Counted from the first letter of the stretch, positions 7,407 to 15,697 are shown. The stretch: DNA of 64,000 nucleotides from CAYNRG01 sp964399545 (GCA_964399545.1 CAYNRG010000003.1:124001-188000); one strand, 5' to 3'. Numbers and translations are program-made. Notes: a model not told the origin generated them from the letters alone.

Positions 7407-8450
7407 TTAGAATAAAATTTTTAATTCCTTCAAATCTTTCTCAAATTTATATTTAAGTTTCTTCAAATTAAGTTCTGCAGTATCCGCTCTAGTTTTTTGT
7501 ATTTTATGTAGCTGTTCACTATCTTCATCAAAGAACTGACCAGTCTTAAATATCTGTCTATATTCTCCAAATGTCTTTTTGACAAGGAGATATAATTTCT
7601 TATCAATAACATATCCACCTGGATCTTCTCCACCCATCACATCTCTCCAATCAACATCTCTCACCGTTTTCTGCAATAATATATTTAGCTCATTTTGTAT
7701 TGATTGAATTAATGTATTATTAGCCAATATAACTCTCCTTTCAAAACGATTAAATGCTTTCTTCAAGTTAATTCGATTAATAGTCAACCCTCTCACTAGC
7801 TTCTCTCTTACTACTGCTAAACTCTGTGTAAAGAAAGCTTTGAAGCGGTCAATAAAGTTTTCAAAATCCTTATCCGAATAAATAAACTTTCTTGTCTTTC
7901 GTGCTTTGAATCCAGACTCATTAACTAAAGGATTTCCGTCTGCATCTTTCTTAATACTCCCTTTAGCAGCAACCAGCTCTGCAAGAGGATGGTCCTTTGA
8001 ACAAAAACCTTTGGTTCTGCTATTTCTATAAATATCTTTAAGATATCTGACTTTATGAGTATCAATATATTCACGATCAATAAAAAATACATGTAACCAT
8101 TTCAATTTATTCTTTGTCCTTGTAAATGCCACACACTTTAATCCCTTTTCTTCCTGAATAACATACTTAGAAAATTTTCGTGCCATGGAACAAAGTTGAG
8201 AATGACTATAGTCTTTCTGTGGAAGAAGAATTTTTAATTCAACTCCATATATCCTTTCCTTAGTCTCACTCTCATATCTTCTAGATAATTCATAGTTCTT
8301 ATATAGCTCTATGAACTTCTGTTTAGAGTTAATATTTGAATAAACATGATTTTCTTTTAAAAGTTGGTCTATGTAACCAATATCTCTATTTTTTCTAAAG
8401 CGAATATAGGTTTGATGATAGTTCTTATTCAAATCATAAGTAAGACTCAT
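7407..8450 (-). CDS. Putative Rep/relaxase-like protein of the element
   Basis: This 347-residue basic protein follows an AAAGAGG ribosome-binding site at ATG 8450. The segment at about 68-130 (YGVELKILLPQKDYSHSQL, then GLKCVAFTRTKNKLKWLHVF) resembles the core of MobA/Rep HUH nucleases: a VEL..LP strand, a helix, then a hydrophobic strand ending WLHVFFID. Only one of the two expected His residues is present, so the metal site would be degenerate. The C-terminal 150 residues are helical and Lys-rich. The position beside parAB and a probable ncRNA/origin region fits a replication or mobilisation initiator. The assignment rests on weak resemblance, and the gene may instead be a novel plasmid protein. 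Confidence 0.35.
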   Translation of the reverse strand: MSLTYDLNKNYHQTYIRFRKNRDIGYIDQLLKENHVYSNINSKQKFIELYKNYELSRRYESETKERIYGVELKILLPQKDYSHSQLCSMARKFSKYVIQEEKGLKCVAFTRTKNKLKWLHVFFIDREYIDTHKVRYLKDIYRNSRTKGFCSKDHPLAELVAAKGSIKKDADGNPLVNESGFKARKTRKFIYSDKDFENFIDRFKAFFTQSLAVVREKLVRGLTINRINLKKAFNRFERRVILANNTLIQSIQNELNILLQKTVRDVDWRDVMGGEDPGGYVIDKKLYLLVKKTFGEYRQIFKTGQFFDEDSEQLHKIQKTRADTAELNLKKLKYKFEKDLKELKILF

Positions 8451-8480
8451 ATTTGCCTCTTTCTAAACCTATCTATATTC

Positions 8481-8507
8481 ACAACTTCGCTCCATAGCGA
8501 AACTTGT
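8481..8507. repeat. Inverted repeat upstream of the Rep/relaxase-like gene
   Basis: ACAACTTCGCT and AGCGAAACTTGT form an imperfect hairpin around a CCAT loop. The same AAGTTTCGCT word recurs at about 8617-8626 inside the neighbouring ncRNA candidate. It could be a leader hairpin, an operator or part of an origin. Confidence 0.4.
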
Positions 8508-8521
8508 CTTATATATATTGG

Positions 8522-8550
8522 TTGATTTTTTAAAAAAATTCATTTATACT
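8522..8550 (+). promoter_or_regulatory. Sigma-A promoter of the ncRNA candidate
   Basis: TTGATT (8522-8527) and TATACT (8545-8550) are separated by exactly 17 bases on the plus strand. Transcription would start near 8557, with no protein frame downstream. Confidence 0.55.
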
Positions 8551-8556
8551 TAACCT

Positions 8557-8731
8557 ACAAAGGGTGTTTTAAAGGTAGTAGTAGTGGTAGTAGTGGTGGC
8601 GTCGCTAATCTTTAGTAAGTTTCGCTAAGTTTTATTCGTCTTTAATTACCTTTGTGAGTCGGAAAACTCAAATCGATTAAATAGTGTTCCCGCACTAATT
8701 AATCACCTGGAAGGATAACCTTCCTTTTTTT
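8557..8731 (+). ncRNA. Candidate 175-nt structured ncRNA
   Basis: A good promoter and a strong terminator bracket a stretch with no protein frame on the plus strand. Inside, ACAAAGG (8557-8563) pairs with CCTTTGT (8649-8655) to close a first domain that contains a GTA/GTG-rich run (8574-8599). GAGT/ACTC (8656-8659 with 8666-8669) and TAGTG/CACTA (8682-8686 with 8693-8697) form further hairpins, and the terminator stem follows. It is divergent from the Rep-like gene and shares the word AAGTTTCGCT with that gene's leader, so a copy-control or regulatory role is possible. No known family is recognised. Confidence 0.45.
8709..8731 (+). terminator. Intrinsic terminator of the ncRNA candidate
   Basis: GGAAGG, ATAA loop, CCTTCC, then seven T on the plus strand. 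No comparable T run exists on the minus strand. Confidence 0.7.
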
Positions 8732-8733
8732 AT

Positions 8734-8949
8734 TTATACTAAATCTTTCACTTCAACTTCTAATTCATTAGCCATTGCTTCTAAAATTTTCATAGTGGTA
8801 TTACCGCCATAGCAATAACAACGAACTGTGGCTTCTGATATTTTGCAATGTCTAGCTAACATTCGCATCGATAGTTTTTTTCCATATTTTTTAACCATGT
8901 GTTTTTCTAGATTATTTTGTCTTCTTAAAATATCCTCTGTCTTACTCAT
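8734..8949 (-). CDS. Small HTH DNA-binding protein
   Basis: ATG 8949 follows AAGGAGGT and gives 71 residues. Longer in-frame starts would lie across a terminator hairpin and are unlikely. Residues about 27-70 (MRMLARHCKISEATVRCYCYG, then TTMKILEAMANELEVEVKDL) have the shape of an XRE/Cro-type helix-turn-helix, with an unusually charged N-terminal extension (MSKTEDILRRQNNLEKH). It probably regulates genes of the adjacent element or its integration and excision state. It lies between the tRNA-Thr gene and the plasmid-like genes. Confidence 0.6.
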   Translation of the reverse strand: MSKTEDILRRQNNLEKHMVKKYGKKLSMRMLARHCKISEATVRCYCYGGNTTMKILEAMANELEVEVKDLV

Positions 8950-8970
8950 TTTTAATACCTCCTTAAACGC

Positions 8971-8998
8971 AAAAAAGCCAGGAATCAAAAGATTCCTG
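8971..8998 (-). terminator. Intrinsic terminator after tRNA-Thr
   Basis: CAGGAATC and GATTCCTG pair around a four-base loop, with a run of T on the minus strand. It lies just downstream of the tRNA and just upstream of the small HTH gene. Confidence 0.75.
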
Positions 8999-9017
8999 AC
9001 TTTATTTTGTCAGATAA

Positions 9018-9091
9018 TGGTGCCGCCTGGCAGAATTGAACTGCCCGCTCATCCTTACCATGGATGTGTGTTACCACTATACCAAGGCGGC
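9018..9091 (-). tRNA. tRNA-Thr (GGT)
   Basis: Acceptor GCCGCCT pairs with AGGCGGC, the discriminator is A and CCA is encoded. The anticodon stem CATCC/GGATG encloses ATGGTAA, giving anticodon GGT. The T arm is GGCAG/CTGCC with TTCAATT. The 3' end points towards the element on the left, the usual orientation when a mobile element integrates in a tRNA 3' end. Confidence 0.93.
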
Positions 9092-9146
9092 GCCTTATAA
9101 TCATATCTAAAAAATAGAAAAATTTCAATATATTTAAACTACTTTC

Positions 9147-9716
9147 TTAATTCTCAATAAAATTCTTCAATTCATGATATACCCAAGAAATAGGAAGCCC
9201 CATGACTGAATAATAATCACCTTGAATACCTTTGATATAACAACTTGCAAATCCTTGTATTCCGTATGCACCTGCTTTATCCATCGGCTCTTTCGTTTCA
9301 ATGTATCTTTCAATTTCTTCATCCATTAATTTATGAAATTCTACTTCACAAACAACACATTCTACTCTAATGTTTTTATCATCTAATAAACATACTCCTG
9401 TTAATACTTCATGCTTTCTTCCTGAAAGTCTCTTTAACATCCCCGCTGCCTCTTCTTCTGTTTTTGGTTTTCCCAAAACTTTTCCATCTATCATAACAAC
9501 TGTATCCGCTGCTAAAATAATTTTCCCTCTATGTCTCTTCGCAACTGTATTAGCCTTTTTAAAGGCTATTTTTTTTAATTCTTCCCTTATATCATTCTTA
9601 AAATTTATTTCTTCATTCACATCTGCAGCGTCTACTAGAAAAGGAAGATTTATTTTTTCTAGAATTTCTTTTCTTCTTGGAGACTGGCTAGCTAAAACAA
9701 TTAACTTTCTATTCAT
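9147..9716 (-). CDS. maf: Maf-family nucleotide pyrophosphatase
   Basis: The product (189 residues from ATG 9716) begins MNRKLIVLASQSPRRKEIL, the typical Maf signature with the SxSPRR motif that contacts the nucleotide phosphates. Further family motifs are AADTVV (about residue 70) and KPMDKAGAYGIQG (about residue 150), where conserved Asp, Lys and Gln residues lie. Maf proteins hydrolyse dTTP/UTP or modified NTPs to monophosphates and are linked to cell-division control. Alternative starts at 9722 (ATG) and 9725 (GTG) exist, but AGGGTG spacing favours 9716. It is divergent from the next gene across an 18-bp perfect palindrome. Confidence 0.9.
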   Translation of the reverse strand: MNRKLIVLASQSPRRKEILEKINLPFLVDAADVNEEINFKNDIREELKKIAFKKANTVAKRHRGKIILAADTVVMIDGKVLGKPKTEEEAAGMLKRLSGRKHEVLTGVCLLDDKNIRVECVVCEVEFHKLMDEEIERYIETKEPMDKAGAYGIQGFASCYIKGIQGDYYSVMGLPISWVYHELKNFIEN

Positions 9717-9733
9717 TTTCATCACCCTAATGT

Positions 9734-9751
9734 ATTATATCATGATATAAT
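9734..9751. promoter_or_regulatory. Perfect 18-bp palindrome between divergent genes
   Basis: ATTATATCATGATATAAT is fully self-complementary and carries a TATAAT-like word on each strand. It lies between maf (minus) and the nucleotidyltransferase gene (plus). It may simply be two back-to-back -10 boxes, or an operator. No clear -35 was found. Confidence 0.4.
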
Positions 9752-9776
9752 AAAAAACAAGAGATGGAGGGAATAT

Positions 9777-10679
9777 ATGAAAAAACCAGTTTTAGTTATT
9801 TTAGCAGCCGGCATGGGAAGCCGATATGGTGGATTGAAGCAAATTGACACAGTAGGAAATAACGGAGAATCTATTATTGACTTCTCAATTTATGATGCTC
9901 ATGAAGCCGGATTTGAAAAAGTTATCTTAATTATCCGAAAAGAACATGAAGAAGCTTTTAAAAAATGTCTTACAAATAATGTTTCTAAACATATGGAAGT
10001 TGAATTCGCTTACCAAGACTTGCATGATATCCCAAGTGGGATTGAAATTCCAGAAGGTAGAGAAAAACCCTGGGGAACTACTCACGCTTTACTAGCATGT
10101 CGCAACTTAGATGCTCCATTTGCAATTTGCAATGCTGATGATTACTATGGAAAAGATGCCTTTAAGGTCATTTACAACTTCTTAGTTAACGAAGTTTCTG
10201 ATGACAACTATGGAATGGTTGGCTACCTTTGCAATAATACCTTAACTGATCATGGAACTGTAACACGTGGAATTTGTAAAAACGTTGACGGATATCTAAA
10301 TGATATTGTTGAAATTCAAAAAATTGCAAGACAAGATGGAAAACCAGTATTCGAAGAAAACGGAACTTGGAAACCATTAGATGAAAAAACAGTTGTCTCT
10401 ATGAATTTCTGGGGTTTCACTCCTAAAATCTTTGAACAGTGTAGCACTTTATTTGAAGATTTCATCAAAGAAAGTATCATTGAAAACCCACTAAAGGGAG
10501 AGCATGTTATCCCAACTGCAGTAGGTGAACTTATTAAAAAAGGTGAATGTAAAGTCAAAATTATGAGTAGTAAGGACCAATGGTTCGGTGTTACTTATAA
10601 AGAAGATAAACCTCTTGTTGTTCAGCGTCTTCAAAAATTCAAAGATGAAGGAATTTATCCGTTCGATCTTTGGAAATAA
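9777..10679 (+). CDS. Sugar-phosphate nucleotidyltransferase family protein
   Basis: This 300-residue protein begins MKKPVLVILAAGMGSRYGGLKQ, the nucleotide-binding loop of NTP-transferases (G-x-G-x-R...K). A metal/nucleotide Asp pair lies in ICNADDYYG near residue 120. An insert-containing C-terminal half carries FWGFTPKIFEQ and ends WFGVTYKEDKP. Family members transfer a nucleotide to sugar 1-phosphates, but this subgroup (often annotated as nucleotidyltransferase without defined sugar) has no settled substrate. Ribosome-binding site is GATGGAGGG. It is a single gene followed by a strong terminator. Confidence 0.75.
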   Translation: MKKPVLVILAAGMGSRYGGLKQIDTVGNNGESIIDFSIYDAHEAGFEKVILIIRKEHEEAFKKCLTNNVSKHMEVEFAYQDLHDIPSGIEIPEGREKPWGTTHALLACRNLDAPFAICNADDYYGKDAFKVIYNFLVNEVSDDNYGMVGYLCNNTLTDHGTVTRGICKNVDGYLNDIVEIQKIARQDGKPVFEENGTWKPLDEKTVVSMNFWGFTPKIFEQCSTLFEDFIKESIIENPLKGEHVIPTAVGELIKKGECKVKIMSSKDQWFGVTYKEDKPLVVQRLQKFKDEGIYPFDLWK

Positions 10680-10684
10680 AGGAA

Positions 10685-10729
10685 AAACTCATTAATAGGT
10701 GTTGTGCCTATTGATGAGTTTTTTTTATA
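10685..10729 (+). terminator. Intrinsic terminator
   Basis: A long stem (ACTCATTAATAGG with CCTATTGATGAGT) is followed by eight T on the plus strand. It overlaps the stop of the convergent transporter gene. Confidence 0.8.
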
Positions 10730-11267
10730 AACCAAAAACTACACCCATGATTCCTGAGCCAATAATCAAGCAAATAGGATGTACTTTCAACTTTTGGTAC
10801 AGGGTAATGAGTACAATGAAAAGTACAAATGTTTCCCATCTAAAACTAGATTGTGTAACCTCTTCATTTATCCACAAAAATTGAGTCATAATTTGAATAG
10901 CTACTGAAGAGATCAATGCTAAAACAGCGACCTTTAAGCTTTTAAAAACAATCTGTATTTGACCATGATTTTGAACTTTGCTCATTCCTCTAGCTAAAAG
11001 ACAAATAATAATAACACTTGGTGCAACCAAACTTAGACTAGCTAATAATCCACCAAAAATCCCAAAAGTATGAACACCTACATAGGTAGACATATTAATT
11101 CCTATTGGTCCTGGTGTACTTTCTGAAACTGCCACCATCATCGTTAATTCTTCAATTGTGAACCAGTTATATCTGGCAGATAAATCATACAAAAATGGAA
11201 TTGTAGCTAACCCTCCTCCGATAGCAAATAATCCTATTTTAAAAAATTCAATCATCATTATAATCAT
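10725..11267 (-). CDS. Chromate-transporter family half protein (second of pair)
   Basis: This 180-residue membrane protein has five or six hydrophobic segments. The CHR-family signature lies near the N-terminus (FKIGLFAIGGGLATIPFLYD) with TPGPIGINMSTYVG near residue 55. The family transports chromate or related oxyanions. Short CHR proteins occur as two adjacent genes that together replace one long protein, exactly as here. The start overlaps the end of the upstream half by four bases (ATGA). The true substrate is unknown. Confidence 0.8.
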   Translation of the reverse strand: MIIMMIEFFKIGLFAIGGGLATIPFLYDLSARYNWFTIEELTMMVAVSESTPGPIGINMSTYVGVHTFGIFGGLLASLSLVAPSVIIICLLARGMSKVQNHGQIQIVFKSLKVAVLALISSVAIQIMTQFLWINEEVTQSSFRWETFVLFIVLITLYQKLKVHPICLIIGSGIMGVVFGL

Positions 11268-11809
11268 AACTTTTTGCCTCCTCTAAGTGTCTGTATTACA
11301 TAATATATTTCGCCACTTACAAGCGAGAAAGCTAAGATGAAAAATAGTGGTATTTTCATAAATACGATTAAAACGAGGTTAATACAAAATAAAACGACTT
11401 GAAATAAATATCGAATATTCGCTTTCCACATTTTAATTATAGTTGAGACTAGCAAAACACCCACGCCAACTTGAACACCTGCTAAAGCATGAACCATCCA
11501 GGACTCTATAGTCAGTTGCTTTATCATGAATGAAAAGAGTGTAATTAATAGAATCGATGGAGAAATAACTCCCGCTGTAGCTACTAAGGCTCCTTGAACT
11601 TTATCTTGCTTATACCCAACAAGTGTAGCGGTATTTACTGCAATAATTCCAGGTAAAAACTGCCCCATTGTATAATAGGTTAATATTTCTTCCTCCGTTG
11701 CCCACTTTTGTTTTTCTACAACTTCTTTTTGAATAAGAGGCAGCATTGCATAACCTCCACCAAAAGTAAACAGCCCCATTTTAAACCACGTCCAATATAG
11801 TTTCACCAC
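11264..11809 (-). CDS. Chromate-transporter family half protein (first of pair)
   Basis: This 181-residue membrane protein begins at a GTG (a second GTG follows directly). It carries the CHR signature FKMGLFTFGGGYAMLPLIQKE and the loop FLPGIIAVNTATLVG. It is the partner of the overlapping downstream half, and the two probably assemble as a heterodimer with opposite membrane topology, as described for short CHR pairs. Chromate export is the annotated family role. In an anaerobe the physiological anion may differ. Confidence 0.8.
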   Translation of the reverse strand: MVKLYWTWFKMGLFTFGGGYAMLPLIQKEVVEKQKWATEEEILTYYTMGQFLPGIIAVNTATLVGYKQDKVQGALVATAGVISPSILLITLFSFMIKQLTIESWMVHALAGVQVGVGVLLVSTIIKMWKANIRYLFQVVLFCINLVLIVFMKIPLFFILAFSLVSGEIYYVIQTLRGGKKL

Positions 11810-11878
11810 TCTACTCCACTTTCTATTGCATTAAAATTTTTCATTTTCATTATACCATATACCAAAATTAAAAGGCAT

Positions 11879-13240
11879 CTATTCAATGCCTTTTGGACCA
11901 TCACTTCCTTGTTCATATGAATAAAGAGGTAACTCTTTTTTTATGTATTCTTCTTTCAATTGATTAATGTAAAGCCAACTTTTCTCAATTTGATCCCACT
12001 TTGAAAACCACGTTTGTTCTGAGTGAAAACAAGCAGCTAAAAGTCTTTCATATGCTTCTGGTGTATTAATTCTAAATCGATCAATACAGTTTTGACAAAA
12101 ATCCATTTCTGTTTGAATTATTTCCTCACTATCTCCTGGTTTCTTAATATTAAATTGAAAACTCACTCCTTCTTGAGGCTGAATTTTAATCTTCAATATA
12201 TTTGAAGCTATTCCTTGATTTTCTTTCTTAAATGTCAAAACAACTTCCATTCCTTTTTTACGCAATTTTTTCCCTGTTGTTATGAAAAACGGAACCCCTT
12301 CCCATCTTTTATTATCAATATATACAGTCAAAGAAGCAAAGGTTTCAGTTTTTGAATTTGCGGCAACATTTTTCTCTTCGTGATATCCCTTGTACTGTCC
12401 TAAAATCATAGACTTTTGAATGTCTATCTTCTCCACTGGTCTCAAAGATTTTAAAACATCCAATTGACATTTTTGAATATCCTTATCATCTTCAGGTTTC
12501 TCCATAGCAACAATACTCAATATTTGGAATAAATGATTTTGAACCATATCTTTTAGAGCTCCTGATAAATCATAATAACTCCCACGACTTTCAACACCTA
12601 TTTCTTCTAATGCAAAAATTTCTACCTTTTCAATATACTCTTTATTCCAAGCAGTCGAAAAAATGGGGTTAGTAAATCGAATGGTTTGAATACTACGGAT
12701 CATTTCTTTTCCTAAATAATGATCGATACGATAAATATTTTCTAGTTTAAAATTTCTTTCTAAGCATTCATTTAATTTCTTAGCCTCTTCTAAATTTGAT
12801 CCAAATGGTTTCTCGATAACAATTTTTGCCTCTTTGGTATTTTCCATGCCCATAATTCCGGTTGATAAAACATCAAAATATTCTGGAGCCACTGCATAAT
12901 AGAAAATATGTTCCTTAATCTTATGATTATGATAAAAATTGTTCAGTCGCTCATAGTGCTCAACTTTTGTAAAATCCATTTTAAAATAATGGATATGACT
13001 ACAAAAATTTTTGTACTCTTCTTCTTTAAACTGAAAGCGTAATGATTCTTGAACCCATGACTTTGCCTGATCACAATAAATTTCTTGGGTATAATCCCTT
13101 CTTCCAATAATAACAATTTTAGTTTGATGGTCTAATTGATGACGAAGATAGAGATGATATAGCGCTGGAATTAACTTTCTAAAAGTTAAATCGCCAGTTC
13201 CACCGAAAATAGTAAAGGCGCTATTAACTATCCCATTCAT
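11879..13240 (-). CDS. zwf: Glucose-6-phosphate 1-dehydrogenase
   Basis: ATG 13240 was preferred because AAGGAG lies just upstream and the product then begins MNGIVNSAFTIFGGTGDLTF, the usual N-terminus. The longer frame adds 19 atypical residues inside gnd. The 453-residue enzyme has the nucleotide-binding GGTGDL loop and the substrate/catalytic signature RIDHYLGKEMI near residue 180. It oxidises glucose 6-phosphate to 6-phosphogluconolactone and reduces NADP. It is the last gene of a three-gene oxidative pentose phosphate operon and overlaps gnd by 17 bases. Confidence 0.93.
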   Translation of the reverse strand: MNGIVNSAFTIFGGTGDLTFRKLIPALYHLYLRHQLDHQTKIVIIGRRDYTQEIYCDQAKSWVQESLRFQFKEEEYKNFCSHIHYFKMDFTKVEHYERLNNFYHNHKIKEHIFYYAVAPEYFDVLSTGIMGMENTKEAKIVIEKPFGSNLEEAKKLNECLERNFKLENIYRIDHYLGKEMIRSIQTIRFTNPIFSTAWNKEYIEKVEIFALEEIGVESRGSYYDLSGALKDMVQNHLFQILSIVAMEKPEDDKDIQKCQLDVLKSLRPVEKIDIQKSMILGQYKGYHEEKNVAANSKTETFASLTVYIDNKRWEGVPFFITTGKKLRKKGMEVVLTFKKENQGIASNILKIKIQPQEGVSFQFNIKKPGDSEEIIQTEMDFCQNCIDRFRINTPEAYERLLAACFHSEQTWFSKWDQIEKSWLYINQLKEEYIKKELPLYSYEQGSDGPKGIE

Positions 13241-14615
13241 GGTGAAATTCTCCTTCTTTATCTTTTCTTTCAAACATATGTGCTCCAAAAAAATCACGTT
13301 GCGCTTGAATTAAATTAGCCCCCAGAGAATCACTTCTTAACTGTTCTGCATAAGTAATCGCTCCTGTTAATGTTGGCAAGGGAACTCCATGCAAAATACC
13401 TAAAGACGTTACGACACGAAGTGATTGTAACGTTTCCTGTAATCGTTCTATAAAAATCGAATGGGTTAATAAATTATGTGAAGAAGGAGAATCTTGATAT
13501 CCCTTGCGAATATCTTCTAATAAACTAGATTGAATAATGCACCCAGAACGAAAGATCGAAGCTATTTCCTCTAATTTTAAATTCCAACCATACCTATCTG
13601 ATGCATCTTTATACAGTGAAAACCCTTGTGTGTACGCAATTATTTTTCCAGCAAGATACGCCTTGTGCACCTCTTTGGCAAAAACAATGGCATCAACTTT
13701 TCTACCCAAAGGTTTAGATAAGGATTTTTGTAAAATTACCCGACTTTCATCATTAGATATTCCTCTAGCTTGATATGCTGTGAGGATTAAAGAAGCATTC
13801 ATATCTTGATTAATGGACTCTAATACTGTCCATTTTCCTGTTCCCTTTTGTTTTGCGGCATCTTTAATTAAATCAATTAAATCCATGCCGGTTTCATCAT
13901 CCTTCTCGCTTAATATTTTAGATGTAATTTCAATCAAATAACTTTTTGTTTTTCCTTGATTCCAACTATTAAAAATCTCAGATAACTGCTTATTCTTAAA
14001 GTTCCCTACTTTTTTCAGTAACAAGTAAGCTTCCACAATTAATTGCATATCTGCATACTCAATTCCATTATGAACCATCTTCACATAATGACCTGCTCCA
14101 TTTGGACCAATATATGAACAACATGGTTCTCCTTCAAATTTGGCAGAAATTGATTCTAAAATAGGCTTAATTTGAGGATAAGTTCCTAATTCTCCACCCG
14201 GCATCAAACTAGGACCAAATCTTGCTCCCTGTTCTCCTCCGGAGATTCCAACACCATAGTAATAAATTCCCTTTTCCTTCCATTCTGCTTCTCGACGCTG
14301 TGTCTCCTTGAAAAAGGAGTTTCCACCATCCATCACAATATCGCCATCCTCTAAATACTCCCCCAAGTCATTTAAAACTTTATCCACAGCTTCTCCCGCT
14401 TTTACCATAATCATAATTTTTCTTGGCTTTTTCAAATCTGAAATCAAATCTTTTAGACTGTACGCTGGATAAAAATTAGGATGATTCATTTTTACAACTT
14501 CTTCAGTAACTTCTTTTGTACGATTATATCCAACTACTTTAAACTCATGGTCCGCTAAATTTAAAGCTAAACTTCTGCCCATAACGCCTAATCCAATTAC
14601 TCCTATATCTTTCAT
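13224..14615 (-). CDS. gnd: 6-phosphogluconate dehydrogenase, decarboxylating
   Basis: This 463-residue enzyme starts MKDIGVIGLGVMGRSLALN (Rossmann GxGxxG). It carries family motifs VMDGGNSFFKET near residue 100, GISGGEQGARFGPSLMPGG near 125 (substrate binding), GAGHYVKMVHNGIEYADMQ near 180 (catalytic Lys, His and Asn) and KGTGKWT near 255. It converts 6-phosphogluconate to ribulose 5-phosphate, CO2 and NADPH. It lies one base downstream of pgl and overlaps zwf, so the pathway is expressed as a unit. Confidence 0.95.
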   Translation of the reverse strand: MKDIGVIGLGVMGRSLALNLADHEFKVVGYNRTKEVTEEVVKMNHPNFYPAYSLKDLISDLKKPRKIMIMVKAGEAVDKVLNDLGEYLEDGDIVMDGGNSFFKETQRREAEWKEKGIYYYGVGISGGEQGARFGPSLMPGGELGTYPQIKPILESISAKFEGEPCCSYIGPNGAGHYVKMVHNGIEYADMQLIVEAYLLLKKVGNFKNKQLSEIFNSWNQGKTKSYLIEITSKILSEKDDETGMDLIDLIKDAAKQKGTGKWTVLESINQDMNASLILTAYQARGISNDESRVILQKSLSKPLGRKVDAIVFAKEVHKAYLAGKIIAYTQGFSLYKDASDRYGWNLKLEEIASIFRSGCIIQSSLLEDIRKGYQDSPSSHNLLTHSIFIERLQETLQSLRVVTSLGILHGVPLPTLTGAITYAEQLRSDSLGANLIQAQRDFFGAHMFERKDKEGEFHHEWDS

Positions 14616-14616
14616 C

Positions 14617-15558
14617 TTAATTTTCCTCCCAAACTATTGAAATTCCATCAGGAACTGAAATCCTTGATTTCTCTTCTCCAATTTTCCCATTCATAAAAGA
14701 ATACGAAACTAACTCATTACTCCCTCGATTCGCAACAACAATAAATCGTTCATTCAAAGAAAAAATAAAATCGCGAGGATGATCTCCACCTGTAGAAGCT
14801 ACCTGTAATAATCTCCCCTGGTTGTCTAAAACACTAAAGATATTCTTTCCACGTGTCGTTGCGATAATAAACTTTTCATCTGTTGTAACTCTTAAGGCTG
14901 CACTTTGTTTAAAATAGGTCTCTTCTGCTGGTAAAATTGAATGAATTTCTCTTTCTTCAAAGATACCTTGATTGACATCAAAAATCACAACCTCATTACT
15001 TAACTCACAAAGAATCATTAGTTTACTTTCCTCTTTCATATAAATACCATGCCTTGGTCCACTACCCTCCGCAAATGGAATTAAACCAACTTTTTCAAAA
15101 TCTTCATTATATACAACAACAACATCTAAAAGAAGACAGGGAACTAAAATTAAGCTTCCTACAAAAAGTACTTGATGACAACCCGCCTTTTCTTTGATTT
15201 TATCTTGGAAAATTAAATCTAACTTATTCCCCTTCCAACTCAAAACACTAAAGCTACCTTCATTATAGTTTGCTGTATACACATTATTATCTTTTATTGT
15301 CAAAAAGCAAGATGCTGTTTTTTCTATAATACACTCATCAATAAGCTGACCTTGGTTATTCAATACACAAACACCCGCTTGACCATCTTTTTCCATCAAA
15401 GAAAATAAAAATCCTCCTTGGTAACCTAAGTACTTGGGGTTCTCTATTTCATAGAATAAATTTGGATTAGATAATACGCCCGTTATCTCATTCAGTTCAA
15501 ACGAGTAAATACCTTGACTTTGGTTTGCAGTATATGTTCCACAATATCCTTTTGACAT
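14617..15558 (-). CDS. pgl: 6-phosphogluconolactonase, beta-propeller type
   Basis: ATG 15558 follows AGAGGTGAG. An upstream in-frame GTG overlaps that site and was rejected. The 313-residue product is all-beta with repeated blades (YTANYNEGSFSVLSW, VTTDEKFIIATTRG, SLNERFIVVANRG) and the GPRHG signature of YbhE/YkgB-type lactonases near residue 165. It hydrolyses 6-phosphogluconolactone between the Zwf and Gnd reactions, and its place as first gene of that operon supports this. Other members of this propeller family act on different lactones, but the context makes the assignment firm. Confidence 0.88.
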   Translation of the reverse strand: MSKGYCGTYTANQSQGIYSFELNEITGVLSNPNLFYEIENPKYLGYQGGFLFSLMEKDGQAGVCVLNNQGQLIDECIIEKTASCFLTIKDNNVYTANYNEGSFSVLSWKGNKLDLIFQDKIKEKAGCHQVLFVGSLILVPCLLLDVVVVYNEDFEKVGLIPFAEGSGPRHGIYMKEESKLMILCELSNEVVIFDVNQGIFEEREIHSILPAEETYFKQSAALRVTTDEKFIIATTRGKNIFSVLDNQGRLLQVASTGGDHPRDFIFSLNERFIVVANRGSNELVSYSFMNGKIGEEKSRISVPDGISIVWEEN

Positions 15559-15667
15559 CGCTCTCACCTCTTGATTTCAGTGTATCACATTCTTTTAATT
15601 TTGAAATTAAAAATACACCTAATCCATAAAAATATTCAGTCTTACTCTTCCAGCATCATAAAAATTT

Positions 15668-15697
15668 AAAAAATAATGACCACCGTCATTATTTTTT
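15668..15697 (-). terminator. Intrinsic terminator of ndk
   Basis: AATAATGAC and GTCATTATT pair around a four-base loop, with T runs on both sides, so it may act on both strands. Its 5' arm contains the ndk stop codon. Confidence 0.7.

Noticed and set aside
8571..8600. Run of GTA/GTG triplets as a microsatellite or CRISPR-like repeat
   Set aside because: Too short and without spacers. It lies inside the ncRNA candidate and is better read as part of that RNA. No CRISPR array was seen in the window.
8828..9100. 90-residue plus-strand frame over tRNA-Thr
   Set aside because: It is antisense to the small HTH gene and reads through a tRNA gene and a terminator.
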